Shown one piece after another: positions 54,927-64,000 of a DNA stretch of 64,000 bases; position 1 is the stretch's first letter; each line of letters starts with the position of its first letter. Below the pieces are notes generated by a model that saw only the letters and a list, made by a program, of their open reading frames with translations, had not been told where the DNA came from and ran no database searches. The stretch comes from Paracoccaceae bacterium (GTDB lineage: Bacteria; Pseudomonadota; Alphaproteobacteria; Rhodobacterales; Rhodobacteraceae), in contig JAMWZC010000001.1 in NCBI GenBank assembly GCA_024304985.1, forward strand, positions 558,001-622,000. The letters are read 5' to 3'. Position numbers and translations under genes: made by a program.

Positions 54927-56054
54927 TCAGAGCACCTTGTCGATGACCGCCTTGAGCCGTGCCAGCGTGGCGGGCACATCGTAGAGCTTGTCCAGCCCGA
55001 ACAATCCCAGCCGGAAGGTGCGAAACCCCGCAGGCTCGTCGCATTGCAGGGGCACGCCTGCCGCGATCTGCATGCCCAAAGCGGCGAATTTCTTGCCGTT
55101 CTGGATCTCGGGATCGTCCGTATAACTGACCACCACCCCCGGCGCGCTGAAACCATCGGCGGCGACCGACACCACGCCCTTATCGGCCAGCATCTTGCGC
55201 ACGCCATTCCCCAGCGCCCACTGCGCCTGCCGCAATTTTTCAAACCCGTAATCCCGCGTCTCCAGCATCGTGTCGCGGAAGGCGCGCAGCGCATCGGTGG
55301 GCATGGTGGCATGATAGGCATGCCCGCCGCCCTCATAGGTCTGCATGATGCTGAACCATTTCTTCAGATCCACCGCGAAACTGTCGGATTGCGTATGCTC
55401 TAGCCGATCCATCGCACGCTGCGACAGCATCACGAGGCCAGCCGAGGGCGAAGCGGACCAGCCCTTCTGCGGGGCCGAGATCAGCACATCCACGCCCGTG
55501 GCCTTCATATCCACCCAGGCACAGCCAGAAGCGATGCAATCCAGCACCATCAGCGCGCCCACCTCATGTGCCGCCGCTGCCAGGGTGGTGATATAGTCAT
55601 CAGGAAGGATCAATCCGGCCGAGGTTTCCACATGCGGCGCAAAGACCACATCGGGTTTCGCCTCCCGAATGGCCGCCACAACCTCGTCAATCGGGGCGGG
55701 CGCGAAAGGCGCCGTCACCCCGTTCCCGGTCTGGCGCGCCTTGAAGACGGTGGTTTTCGCCGTGAACACGCCCGCCTCGAAGATCTGGCTCCAGCGGTAG
55801 GAGAACCAGCCGTTCCTGACCACCAAGGCATGGGCATCATGGCCGAACTGCCGCGCCACCGCCTCCATCGCGTAGGTGCCGCCACCGGGGACCAAGGCCA
55901 CGCCATCGGCGTTGTAGACCTCTTTCAGCATCGCCGAGATATCACGCATCACCTGCTGGAAACTGGCGCTCATGTGGTTCAGCGACCGGTCGGTGAACAC
56001 GACCGAGAATTCCAGCAATCCGTCCGGGTCCACAGTGTCCAGAAGTGCGCTCAT
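54927..56054 (-). CDS. Class V aminotransferase (serine/alanine-glyoxylate type)
   Basis: The ATG at 56054, after GGAGGAGAGACCC, starts a 375-residue PLP enzyme. It shows LVPGGGTYAMEAVAR (about 55-68), VETSAGLI, LDCIASGCAW and the PLP lysine Lys197 in SAPQKGW. Such enzymes transfer amino groups between Ser or Ala and glyoxylate. The exact substrate cannot be told. Two Lrp-type regulators are next, which fits an amino-acid role. Confidence 0.88.
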   Translation of the reverse strand: MSALLDTVDPDGLLEFSVVFTDRSLNHMSASFQQVMRDISAMLKEVYNADGVALVPGGGTYAMEAVARQFGHDAHALVVRNGWFSYRWSQIFEAGVFTAKTTVFKARQTGNGVTAPFAPAPIDEVVAAIREAKPDVVFAPHVETSAGLILPDDYITTLAAAAHEVGALMVLDCIASGCAWVDMKATGVDVLISAPQKGWSASPSAGLVMLSQRAMDRLEHTQSDSFAVDLKKWFSIMQTYEGGGHAYHATMPTDALRAFRDTMLETRDYGFEKLRQAQWALGNGVRKMLADKGVVSVAADGFSAPGVVVSYTDDPEIQNGKKFAALGMQIAAGVPLQCDEPAGFRTFRLGLFGLDKLYDVPATLARLKAVIDKVL

Positions 56055-56117
56055 GGGTCTCTCCTCCTCGGCGTTTCCCAAGGGGTAGCGCGACGCGGCG
56101 CCAAAGGCAAAGCCCGT

Positions 56118-56582
56118 TTACAATGGTCCCGGTCTCCGCTCCTCGGACAACAGGACATTGGCCTCCACATCGCCCACGCCGGGCAGCGTCATGATCCGGC
56201 GCCGCAGCACGCGTTCAAAGTCGGAAATATCGCGCGCCACGACCCGCAGGCGATAATCGTAAAGCCCAAGGATATGCTCGACCGTCTGCACCTCGGGGAT
56301 AGCGGTCACCGCGCGCTCGAAATCCTCAAGGCTGACCCGGCCCTTGGTGGCCAGCTTGACGCCCAGAAAGACCGTCACGCCAAAGCCCAGCTTTTCGTGA
56401 TCCAGCACCAGACGGCGGCCCTTGATCGCGCCCGCCTCCTGCAACCGCTTTACCCGCCGCCAAGCCGCAGGCTGCGACAGGCCCAGCCGCCGCCCCAGCG
56501 CGCCCGCGCTCAGGGTCGCATCCGCCGCCAAGGCCCGCAGAATGGCGCGGTCCGTGTCATCCAGATCGCTCAAGCTTATCAT
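56118..56582 (-). CDS. Lrp/AsnC-family regulator, second of a pair
   Basis: The 154-residue protein has an AsnC-type helix-turn-helix (TLSAGALGRRLGLSQPAAWRRVKRLQEAGAI) and a C-terminal RAM ligand-binding domain (VTVFLGVKL, VTAIPEVQTVEHILGLYDYRLRVVARD). It begins within the stop of the upstream paralogue (ATGA overlap). Members sense leucine or other amino acids. Divergent ilvC is a likely target. Confidence 0.93.
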   Translation of the reverse strand: MISLSDLDDTDRAILRALAADATLSAGALGRRLGLSQPAAWRRVKRLQEAGAIKGRRLVLDHEKLGFGVTVFLGVKLATKGRVSLEDFERAVTAIPEVQTVEHILGLYDYRLRVVARDISDFERVLRRRIMTLPGVGDVEANVLLSEERRPGPL

Positions 56583-57034
56583 ACCGGCAGAACCTCATCC
56601 GATTTGATCCGCGCCACATGCATCAAGGCTTCGATATCCGCGATATGCGGCAGGGTCAGGATGCGCGTGCGGTAAAGCTGCTGATAATGCCCCATGTCCC
56701 GGGCAATCACCGACAGACGCAGATCGACGCGGCCCAGAAAGCTCTGGATCTCCAGCACTTCGGGAATCTCTCGCGCGGCTTCCAGAAAATCATCGAAGGC
56801 CCGCGTCACCGTCTTGTCCAGCGTGATGCGCAACGACACCTCCACCGCATAGCCAAGCGCCTGCCAGTCGATCACCGCCTGTTGTCCTTTCAGGATACCC
56901 CGCGCCGTCAGGCGTTCCAGCCGCCGCCAGCAGGTCGCCTGCGTGACCCCGGCCCGCTCGGCCAGTTCCGCTGTGCCCAGTTCGGGATCGGCCTGAAAAT
57001 GGCGCAGGATGCGGCGGTCCGTGTCGTCAAGCAT
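56579..57034 (-). CDS. Lrp/AsnC-family regulator, first of a pair
   Basis: The 151-residue protein has the same layout as its neighbour: LGTAELAERAGVTQATCWRRLERLTARGIL and a RAM domain with EIPEVLEIQSFLGRVDLRLSVIARD. Two translationally coupled Lrp genes may make a hetero-oligomer. It is divergent from ilvC across a 143-bp AT-rich gap. Confidence 0.93.
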   Translation of the reverse strand: MLDDTDRRILRHFQADPELGTAELAERAGVTQATCWRRLERLTARGILKGQQAVIDWQALGYAVEVSLRITLDKTVTRAFDDFLEAAREIPEVLEIQSFLGRVDLRLSVIARDMGHYQQLYRTRILTLPHIADIEALMHVARIKSDEVLPV

Positions 57035-57096
57035 GATTTATGCACCAAATGGAAATCAGCGAATGATATTTCACCGTTCTTCCAAATACTCAATAA

Positions 57097-58200
<1,104 letters not shown>

Positions 58201-58222
58201 TCCCGTCACAGAACGGTCAGAG

Positions 58223-58251
58223 GGGGTGCTTCCGCAAGGGGCGCCCCTTTT
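58223..58251 (+). terminator. Rho-independent terminator after ilvC
   Basis: GGGGTGC and GCGCCCC pair (one G-T pair) around an 11-base loop and are followed by TTTT. It starts 23 bp after the ilvC stop. Confidence 0.75.
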
Positions 58252-58298
58252 GTCTGGGCGCGGTGGACATCCTGCGCAGCGCGTGATTATTGCCCCGC

Positions 58299-59201
58299 AT
58301 GGCACAACATCCCACCCCCGCGAACTGGGCCTCGATCGGGCTTCTGGGCCTTGTCTGGGGCGGCACCTTCATGGTCGTGTCCGTTGCCCTGCGGGATTAC
58401 GGTCCGCTGACCGTGGCCTGTGCCCGCACCACCTTGGGGGCTGTGGCGCTGGTGCTGCTGATGCGGGTGATGGGGCGGCGGTTTCCTTTGGGGGATCGGG
58501 GGCTTTGGCCCTATCTTGCAGCCATCGGCTTGCTGTCCACTGCGCTGCCGTTCTTTCTGCTGAGTTGGGGGCAGCAATATGTGCCTTCGGCCTTTGCGGG
58601 GATCTCGATGGCGGCGCTGCCTTTGTTCGTGCTGCCGCTGGCGCATGTCTTTGCGGACGAACCCCTGACCCTGCGCCGGGCTGCGGGGGTGATCGTGGGG
58701 TTCATCGGGGCGGCGGTGTTGATCGGGCCCGGTGTTTTCAGCGCGACCGGAGACATGGCCGCCTGGGGGCAACTGGCCTGTGTGGGGGCGGCGATGTCCT
58801 ATGCGGTGGCGGCGATCCTGACGCGGCGGTGTCCGCCGATTGATCCGATGGCCCTGTCCACGCTGACGCTGGTGGTGGGGTCGGTGGTGCTGATCCCGTT
58901 GATGCTGGCGATCGAGGGGGTGCCGGGCTGGGCGGGGCAGACCACGGGGCTGGCGATCCTGTTCCTTGGCCTGATGCCTACGGCTCTGGCGGCGCTGCTG
59001 CGGGTGCAGGTGATCCGGTCGGCTGGGCCGGTTTTCATGACGCTGGTCAATTATCAGGTGCCGCTGTGGTCCATGACCTTCGGGGCGCTGGTCCTGTCGG
59101 AAGCCCTGCCGTGGCGGTTCTTCGTGGCGCTGGCCTTGATCCTGACCGGGCTGGCGCTGAGCCAGTGGGGCGCATTGATGCGGCTGTTCGGGCGGGGGTG
59201 A
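58299..59201 (+). CDS. EamA-family (DMT) transporter
   Basis: The ATG at 58299 is preferred to the in-frame TTG at 58290. The 300-residue protein has ten hydrophobic segments in two EamA repeats (WASIGLLGLVWGGTFMVVSVAL; LACVGAAMSYAVAAILTRR). Members export amino acids, nucleosides or other small molecules. The location next to ilvC may be chance. Confidence 0.9.
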   Translation: MAQHPTPANWASIGLLGLVWGGTFMVVSVALRDYGPLTVACARTTLGAVALVLLMRVMGRRFPLGDRGLWPYLAAIGLLSTALPFFLLSWGQQYVPSAFAGISMAALPLFVLPLAHVFADEPLTLRRAAGVIVGFIGAAVLIGPGVFSATGDMAAWGQLACVGAAMSYAVAAILTRRCPPIDPMALSTLTLVVGSVVLIPLMLAIEGVPGWAGQTTGLAILFLGLMPTALAALLRVQVIRSAGPVFMTLVNYQVPLWSMTFGALVLSEALPWRFFVALALILTGLALSQWGALMRLFGRG

Positions 59202-59208
59202 CGGGGGC

Positions 59209-59230
59209 TGTCCCTTGATGGGACATTTTT
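59209..59230 (+). terminator. Rho-independent terminator after the DMT transporter gene
   Basis: TGTCCC and GGGACA pair around loop TTGAT and are followed by TTTTT, 8 bp after the stop codon. Confidence 0.75.
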
Positions 59231-59283
59231 CCACCCCAGCATTATCAACAGCTTACCCGCCGCCATTCACCAAATCTTAACGA

Positions 59284-60630
59284 TCAGACCGCGTCCCTGA
59301 CCGCATCCACGATGCCGTCCACCAATGTCAGCAAGAGCCCCTCATCCTCGCATTCCGCCATGACGCGGATCAGCGGTTCGGTCCCGGATTTGCGGATCAG
59401 AAGCCGCCCCTTGCCGGTCAGGGCGATCTCGGCGGCGGCGATGACCTGCTGCACCGAGGCGGTATCGAGCGGCAACTGACCGTCGGTATAACGCACATTC
59501 TTGAGCAGTTGCGGCACGGGGGCGAAACTGCGCGTCAGGGCAGAGGCGGGCTGCCCCGTCCGCACCATCTCGGCCAGAAATTGCAGCCCGGCCATCAGAC
59601 CGTCGCCGGTGGTGGCGTAATCGGTCATCACGATATGGCCCGATTGTTCGCCGCCCAGATTGAAGCCGCCCGTGCGCATCCGTTCGACCACATAGCGGTC
59701 GCCGACATTGGTCCGCTCCAGCCCGACGCCGCGCGCGGCCAGAAACCGCTCCAGCCCCAGATTGGACATGACGGTGGCGACCAGCGCGCCGCCCTTGAGC
59801 CGCCCCTCATCCGCCCAGCGGGCGGCCAGAAGCGCCATGATCTGATCGCCATCGGCCACCTGCCCCTGTTCGTCGATCAGGATGACGCGGTCGGCATCGC
59901 CGTCCAGACAGATGCCCAGATCAGCCCCATGCGCCACCACGGTTTCCGCCGCCAAGCGCGGATGGGTCGAGCCGCAATCGAGGTTGATGTTGCGCCCGTC
60001 GGGGTTGACCCCCACGGGGATGACATCGGCCCCAAGCTCCCACAGCACTTCGGGGGCGGCGCGATAGGCGGCCCCATTGGCGCAATCGACCACGATCTTG
60101 ATCCCGTCCAGGCGCAGGCCCGCCGGGAATGTGGACTTCACCCGCTCGACGTAGCGGAAGCGGCCATCGTCGATCCGCTTGGCACGGCCGATGTTATTGG
60201 CCTTGGCCGGTTCCACGCCCGTCTCGATCAGGCGTTCGATCTCGGCCTCGGCCTCGTCCGACAGTTTGAAACCGTCGGGGCCGAAGAACTTGATCCCGTT
60301 ATCCGAGGCGGGGTTGTGGCTGGCCGAGATCATCACGCCCAGATCCGCGCGCATCGAGGTGGTGAGCAGACCCACGGCGGGCGTGGGCACCGGGCCCAGC
60401 AGCAGCACGTTCATCCCCGTCGAGGTGAGGCCCGCCGTCAGCGCGTTTTCGAACATATAGCCCGAGAGGCGCGTATCCTTGCCGATCACGACCCGGTGGA
60501 CGGTGCTGCCGCCTTCGCGGCGGAAATAGCGGCCCACGGCGGCGCCGATCCGCAGCGCCATTTCGGCGGTCATCGGGTGGATATTGGCGGTGCCGCGCAC
60601 CCCATCGGTTCCAAACAGCTTACGCGTCAT
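59284..60630 (-). CDS. glmM: Phosphoglucosamine mutase
   Basis: The ATG at 60630 follows AAAAGGAATTTTTG. The 448-residue protein shows [11 protein letters not shown] at the start, phosphoserine Ser104 in [12 protein letters not shown] and the metal-binding DGDADR near 240. It makes glucosamine-1-phosphate for cell-wall synthesis. It overlaps folP by 11 bp, a gene order common in Rhodobacterales. Confidence 0.97.
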   Translation of the reverse strand: MTRKLFGTDGVRGTANIHPMTAEMALRIGAAVGRYFRREGGSTVHRVVIGKDTRLSGYMFENALTAGLTSTGMNVLLLGPVPTPAVGLLTTSMRADLGVMISASHNPASDNGIKFFGPDGFKLSDEAEAEIERLIETGVEPAKANNIGRAKRIDDGRFRYVERVKSTFPAGLRLDGIKIVVDCANGAAYRAAPEVLWELGADVIPVGVNPDGRNINLDCGSTHPRLAAETVVAHGADLGICLDGDADRVILIDEQGQVADGDQIMALLAARWADEGRLKGGALVATVMSNLGLERFLAARGVGLERTNVGDRYVVERMRTGGFNLGGEQSGHIVMTDYATTGDGLMAGLQFLAEMVRTGQPASALTRSFAPVPQLLKNVRYTDGQLPLDTASVQQVIAAAEIALTGKGRLLIRKSGTEPLIRVMAECEDEGLLLTLVDGIVDAVRDAV

Positions 60631-61642
60631 CAAAAATTCCTTTTGTCGCTGCCTGCCACAGCGTCAGGGCCGAGCGCGTGGCGAAAACGTCATGCACGCG
60701 CAAGATCTGCACGCCCTGCGCCGCCGCCGCAAGGGCCACGGCGACAGAGCCATGCACACGCGCGTCAATGTCGGGGGCTTGGCCCAGTGTGGCAATGAAT
60801 TTCTTGCGCGAGGCCCCCAGAAGGATGGGGCATCCCAGCGCATGGAAGAGGCTGATCCGGGCCAGCAGGGCAAGGTTGTGGGCCTGTGTCTTGCCGAAAC
60901 CGATGCCGGGATCGACGATGATGCGGGCGCGCGGGATACCTGCGGATTCGAGGGCCGCGATGCGCGCCGCGAGGAAGTCATAGACATCCAGCAGCACATC
61001 ATCATAGCGCGGGTTTTGCTGCATCGTCTGCGGATCGCCCTGCGCGTGCATCACGCAGACGGGCAGGTTTTCCGTGGCGCAATAGGGGGCGAGGGCGTCG
61101 TCGAAGGTGAAGCCGGACACGTCGTTGACGAGGGTGGCCCCGGCCTCGATGGCGGCGCGGGCGACCGCCGTTTTGCGCGTGTCGATGGAGATGGGAAGCG
61201 ACAGCCCCGCCGCGCGCAGGGTGGCGATGACGGGGGCCGTGCGGGCGACCTCATCCCCGGCGGGGACTTCGGTTGCGCCGGGGCGGGTGGATTCGCCGCC
61301 CACGTCGATGATGTCGGCCCCCTGCCCCTGCATCGTCCGGGCATGGGTCAGCGCGGCGGCGGGCGCGTTGTGCTGGCCACCATCGGTGAAGCTGTCCGGC
61401 GTGACGTTCAGGATGCCCATGATGGTGGGGCGGGCCATGTCCAGCCCCGCGATGGCGGCGCGCGGGGCGGTCAGGCGGGCCAGCACATCGGCGGGGGCCT
61501 GATCGGCGGAGATGATCCTTGGGGGCGCATCGCGCGACAGCACCTCGATCCGGTCAAAGATCAGCGGGCCGCCGGCCAGCGGCAGCGCCGCCTTTGGGCG
61601 TTCCGGTCCGGTCAGGGGAATGGGGCGGTGATAGATCGTCAT
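60620..61642 (-). CDS. folP: Dihydropteroate synthase
   Basis: The 340-residue protein is longer than E. coli FolP (about 282) because of about 65 residues before the barrel core. The core shows [16 protein letters not shown] (74-89), [22 protein letters not shown] and GASRKKFI. It joins pterin diphosphate to para-aminobenzoate in folate synthesis, and is the sulfonamide target. It lies between folB and glmM. Confidence 0.96.
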   Translation of the reverse strand: MTIYHRPIPLTGPERPKAALPLAGGPLIFDRIEVLSRDAPPRIISADQAPADVLARLTAPRAAIAGLDMARPTIMGILNVTPDSFTDGGQHNAPAAALTHARTMQGQGADIIDVGGESTRPGATEVPAGDEVARTAPVIATLRAAGLSLPISIDTRKTAVARAAIEAGATLVNDVSGFTFDDALAPYCATENLPVCVMHAQGDPQTMQQNPRYDDVLLDVYDFLAARIAALESAGIPRARIIVDPGIGFGKTQAHNLALLARISLFHALGCPILLGASRKKFIATLGQAPDIDARVHGSVAVALAAAAQGVQILRVHDVFATRSALTLWQAATKGIFDDA

Positions 61643-61682
61643 GACGGTTGCATGGGCGATCGGGGCGCGCTTGGCAAGCCTG

Positions 61683-62603
61683 TCAGAGGGTGGTCTGCTC
61701 TACCGGCACGGCGCGGATCGGCAGATCGGCGGCGGCTGGCGGGGTTTCGCCAATCACCACGATATCGGCGGCCTGCATGTGGCGGGCGAACCACAGCACC
61801 AGCGCCAGCGCATCGCGGGGCTGGGCCGAGGGGCCATCGACCGCGTCCAGCACGATCTTGGAGGGTGCCCAGACGCTGATCTGGCCCTGGCGCATGGACC
61901 AGTCGAGTTCGGTGCGGGAGTTGACGACCACGCAGCGCGGATCGCGGGCGGCCAAGGTCCAGGCGTTCTGCTCGATCGCCAGAAGGTCGATACGGCGCTG
62001 CGCCAAGGGATGCGCGGCCTGCGGGGCGGGCAGATCCGGGGCGCCCACGCAGAGGATCGTGGGGCGGTGGCCCGCTTCCAACTGGTCGATCCATGTCTTG
62101 AGATGGGGTGCGGCGATGGCTTCGTTGGAGAGGTAAATGACTTCGGGATGCGGGCGGTCATCCGGGGCAGATGCGGCAGGGCTGTGGGTGGAGCGGGCGC
62201 GCATGATCTCGACCCCGAGGGCGCCGGGGCCGCGGTCCAGCTTTTCGATCCGGACGAAGACGCGGCGGGCCTGGGGTTCCATGAGGATCCGGTCGGCGAC
62301 GCGTTGGGCGAGGGTTTCCAGCAGGTTCAGGCGTTCGGCGGCGAGTTCATGGGCGATGGCCTCGGTCACCTTGTCGTAGGACAGGATGCGGTCCACATCG
62401 TCGTCAAGCTGGCCTTGAGGGGCGACTTCGACCACGACGTTGAAGCAGATGCGCTGGGTTGTGCCGCGTTCGGCCTGAAAGGCACCGATTTCGACGGTGA
62501 CGATATGGTCACGCAGCGAGATGCGGTCCAGGACTTCGGGACCGGCGGTGGCTTCGGCCCGTTCAAGCGGGTGGCCGAAGGCCCATGTGATTTCGCTGCT
62601 CAT
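61683..62603 (-). CDS. folB: Dihydroneopterin aldolase fused to a C-terminal domain of unknown function
   Basis: The ATG at 62603 follows GGGGAAGTGTC. The 306-residue protein contains a FolB domain (about 20-140): ISLRDHIVTVEIGAFQAERGTTQRICFNVVVEV and DRILSYDKVTEAIAHELAAERLNLLETLAQRVA. The remaining 160 residues (from about 145) are not FolB: EVIYLSNEAIAAPHLKTWIDQLEAG and DAVDGPSAQPRDALALVLWFARHMQAADIVVIGET. The extension is unidentified. folP follows by 40 bp. Confidence 0.88.
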   Translation of the reverse strand: MSSEITWAFGHPLERAEATAGPEVLDRISLRDHIVTVEIGAFQAERGTTQRICFNVVVEVAPQGQLDDDVDRILSYDKVTEAIAHELAAERLNLLETLAQRVADRILMEPQARRVFVRIEKLDRGPGALGVEIMRARSTHSPAASAPDDRPHPEVIYLSNEAIAAPHLKTWIDQLEAGHRPTILCVGAPDLPAPQAAHPLAQRRIDLLAIEQNAWTLAARDPRCVVVNSRTELDWSMRQGQISVWAPSKIVLDAVDGPSAQPRDALALVLWFARHMQAADIVVIGETPPAAADLPIRAVPVEQTTL

Positions 62604-62708
62604 GACACTTCCCCTGTCGCGCTGTGGACGCACCCTACCGCTGATATGGCCAGCCGCAAGACCGGGCGCGGCACAAGCGGGTGCGAAACCGTCGCGCGGG
62701 GGTCGCGC

Positions 62709-63332
62709 TCAGTTCTGGGCGAGGACCGTGGGGTGGCGATAGAAGTGATGCACGCCGATGGTGGCGGTGCGGGGGAATTTGCGCGACCAGTTGGGGCGCA
62801 CGGCCTTGGTGTGGTAATGGGTGGCCCCATCCGTCAGGGCGCGCGGGGCGCCGCTGACCATCACGCTGGCGACCTTGGCGGACACGTCGAAGGCGGCCTT
62901 CTCGTTGATCACATCCGGGATACCGTCGCAGGTATAGGTGAACTGGCACTGGTATTTGCGCCCGGTGCCCTGATGGATCACACCGCAGACGGTGTCGGGA
63001 TAGAGCGTGCTGTCGACGCGGTTCAGGATCACCTCGGCCACGGCGAACTGCCCACGGACCGATTCACCGCGCGCTTCGAAATAGAGCGCCTCGGAGAGGC
63101 AGCGCATCTCGGCATCGCTGAGCTTGGGACGCGGCAGGCTGTCCAGCCAGTCCTGGCTGTAGCTGACCTGCCCGGCGGCGGGTCGGGCCTTTTGCAGAAA
63201 GCTGTCCAGATGCGCTGTGGGCAGGCTGTTCAGCCCGCGGCTTTCTTCTCTCAGCACGTCATGGATCGGCGTTTCTCCCACAGCGGGGAAGGCCACCGAA
63301 GTGGCCAGAACAATGGCAGCAAAAAAGCGCAT
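62709..63332 (-). CDS. SleB-type cell wall hydrolase
   Basis: The ATG at 63332 is selected for AAGGAG nine bases upstream. The 207-residue protein has a signal peptide ([20 protein letters not shown]), and from about 70 the Hydrolase_2 domain with [13 protein letters not shown] (catalytic Glu), [25 protein letters not shown] and [11 protein letters not shown]. It hydrolyses peptidoglycan as a lytic enzyme in the envelope. Confidence 0.92.
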   Translation of the reverse strand: MRFFAAIVLATSVAFPAVGETPIHDVLREESRGLNSLPTAHLDSFLQKARPAAGQVSYSQDWLDSLPRPKLSDAEMRCLSEALYFEARGESVRGQFAVAEVILNRVDSTLYPDTVCGVIHQGTGRKYQCQFTYTCDGIPDVINEKAAFDVSAKVASVMVSGAPRALTDGATHYHTKAVRPNWSRKFPRTATIGVHHFYRHPTVLAQN

Positions 63333-63485
63333 TTTCGTCATCTCCTTGTCAAAATGTTCAAGGAGCAGATCCTTGGCCATTCTGCAAAATCAGACGCGGC
63401 TATAGCCAAAAACGGCCAAGCCGTCCACCCGACGGCGATTCGAGGGGCAAACAGGCGGATCCCCGCTCAAAAGCGCAAGAGCGAT

Positions 63486-63508
63486 TTTTGCATAAGATCT
63501 ATGCAAAA
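63486..63508. promoter_or_regulatory. 9-bp inverted repeat between ppdK and the sleB-like gene
   Basis: TTTTGCATA (63486-63494) and TATGCAAAA (63500-63508) are perfect inverted repeats around AGATC. It lies 32 bp after the ppdK stop and 154 bp before the hydrolase start. It may be an operator or a weak AT-rich terminator for ppdK. Confidence 0.45.
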
Positions 63509-63539
63509 CCGGAAAATATTGGGACATGGCGCGGGGGCG

Positions 63540-64000
63540 CTACCCTATCTTGTCCAGCACCGCCAATTGCGCTGCGGCCAGTCTGGCGACCGGCACGCGG
63601 AAGGGGGAACAGGACACATAGTCGAATCCAGCATCCCGGCAGAAGGCGATTGATTCGGGGCTGCCGCCATGTTCGCCGCAGATCGACAGGACCAGATTCG
63701 GGCGAGCTTTTCGCCCTCTTGTTGCCGCAATCTGCAACAGTTCGCCCACGCCGTCCTGATCCAGCGTGTGGAACGGGTCCTCGGGGAACACCCCTTGCTG
63801 GACATAGGCCGACATGAAGCGGCCCGCATCGTCGCGCGACAGGCCATAGGTCATCTGCGTCAGGTCATTGGTCCCGAAGCTGAGAAAGGCGGTATGCGGC
63901 GCGATTTCACCCGCGCGCAGGGCGGCGCGGGGCGTTTCCACCATCACCCCCAGACGGTAGGTGAAATTCACCCCGGATTCGTTGCGCACGGCGGCGGCCA
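63540..64000 (-). CDS. ppdK: Pyruvate, phosphate dikinase, C-terminal part (5' end outside window)
   Basis: The open frame reaches the window edge with no valid start, so only the C-terminal 152 codons are present. The barrel domain is clear: YRLGVMVETPRAALRAGEIA, SFGTNDLTQMTYGLSRDDAGRF, LVLSICGEHGGSPESI (catalytic Cys in ICGEHGG) and VSCSPFRVPVARLAAAQ. PPDK converts pyruvate, ATP and phosphate to phosphoenolpyruvate. Confidence 0.96.
   Translation of the reverse strand, partial: AAAVRNESGVNFTYRLGVMVETPRAALRAGEIAPHTAFLSFGTNDLTQMTYGLSRDDAGRFMSAYVQQGVFPEDPFHTLDQDGVGELLQIAATRGRKARPNLVLSICGEHGGSPESIAFCRDAGFDYVSCSPFRVPVARLAAAQLAVLDKIG

Noticed and set aside
61641-63653. 670-codon plus-strand open frame opposite folB and the sleB-like gene
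   Set aside because: It runs antisense to clear genes; long open antisense frames are expected in GC-rich DNA with biased codon use. No domain is seen.

Overview
The window looks like a 64 kb piece of an alphaproteobacterial chromosome, very probably from Rhodobacterales (Rhodobacteraceae). The evidence is the high GC content, a complete thiosulfate-oxidation (sox) locus arranged as in Paracoccus and Rhodovulum, a cytochrome c550/c2 next to an aa3-type oxidase subunit I, an NDUFA12-type complex I protein, a folB-folP-glmM run, a GapR-type (DUF2312) protein, and DNA sites matching FnrL, CtrA and SqrR/SoxR consensus sequences. It is mostly ordinary chromosome, with one AT-rich gene that looks foreign.

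Layout. 1-4.6 kb: a cut transglutaminase-like protease, tRNA-Thr, an orphan iron-type ABC permease, an unrecognised 291-aa protein, a GapR-type protein and a small membrane protein. 4.7-6.8 kb: a FadJ-shaped protein whose catalytic residues are partly replaced. 6.9-9.9 kb: a zinc-finger DksA/TraR-like gene divergent from a sulfur module (persulfide-dioxygenase-like hydrolase, split YeeE/YedE transporter, rhodanese-like protein). 10-17.7 kb: a FliM-C-type protein, a symporter/histidine kinase operon with a stand-alone receiver, a ScfR-type regulator and an acyl-CoA synthetase. 17.9-25.3 kb: accBC, aat, DUF2155, an MlaD-like protein, NDUFA12, clpX, clpP and a photolyase-like gene with apparently permuted domains. 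25.3-26.2 kb: the AT-rich glycosyltransferase.

26.4-39.0 kb is the sox locus. soxV-W-X-Y-Z-A-B-C-D-E-F are read leftward; soxS, soxR and soxT are read rightward. SoxXA starts the cycle by attaching sulfur to the SoxYZ carrier, SoxB releases sulfate, SoxCD oxidises the sulfane sulfur, and SoxE/F form a flavocytochrome-type sulfide dehydrogenase. SoxV, SoxW and SoxS carry reducing power to the periplasm. SoxR is a two-cysteine ArsR-type repressor. Two near-perfect ATTC-N8-GAAT palindromes lie ahead of soxX and soxC. Electrons should pass to cytochrome c550 (44.8 kb) and the aa3 oxidase (ctaD, 45.5 kb), which carries a perfect FNR-type box.

39.1-64 kb: acyl-CoA dehydrogenase, a phospholipase D-type enzyme, tRNA-Leu, a peptidoglycan-binding protein, lipB, cycA, ctaD, a YqeY-like protein, carA, a c-di-GMP-type MshEN/GT2 glycosyltransferase behind tandem CtrA-like boxes, a GntR regulator, a HAD phosphatase, a UbiH-type hydroxylase, a class V aminotransferase, two Lrp regulators divergent from ilvC, a DMT exporter, glmM-folP-folB, a SleB-type hydrolase and the end of ppdK. 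I saw no CRISPR array, rRNA, prophage or insertion sequence. Functional assignments rest on reading motifs by eye; no database search was run.
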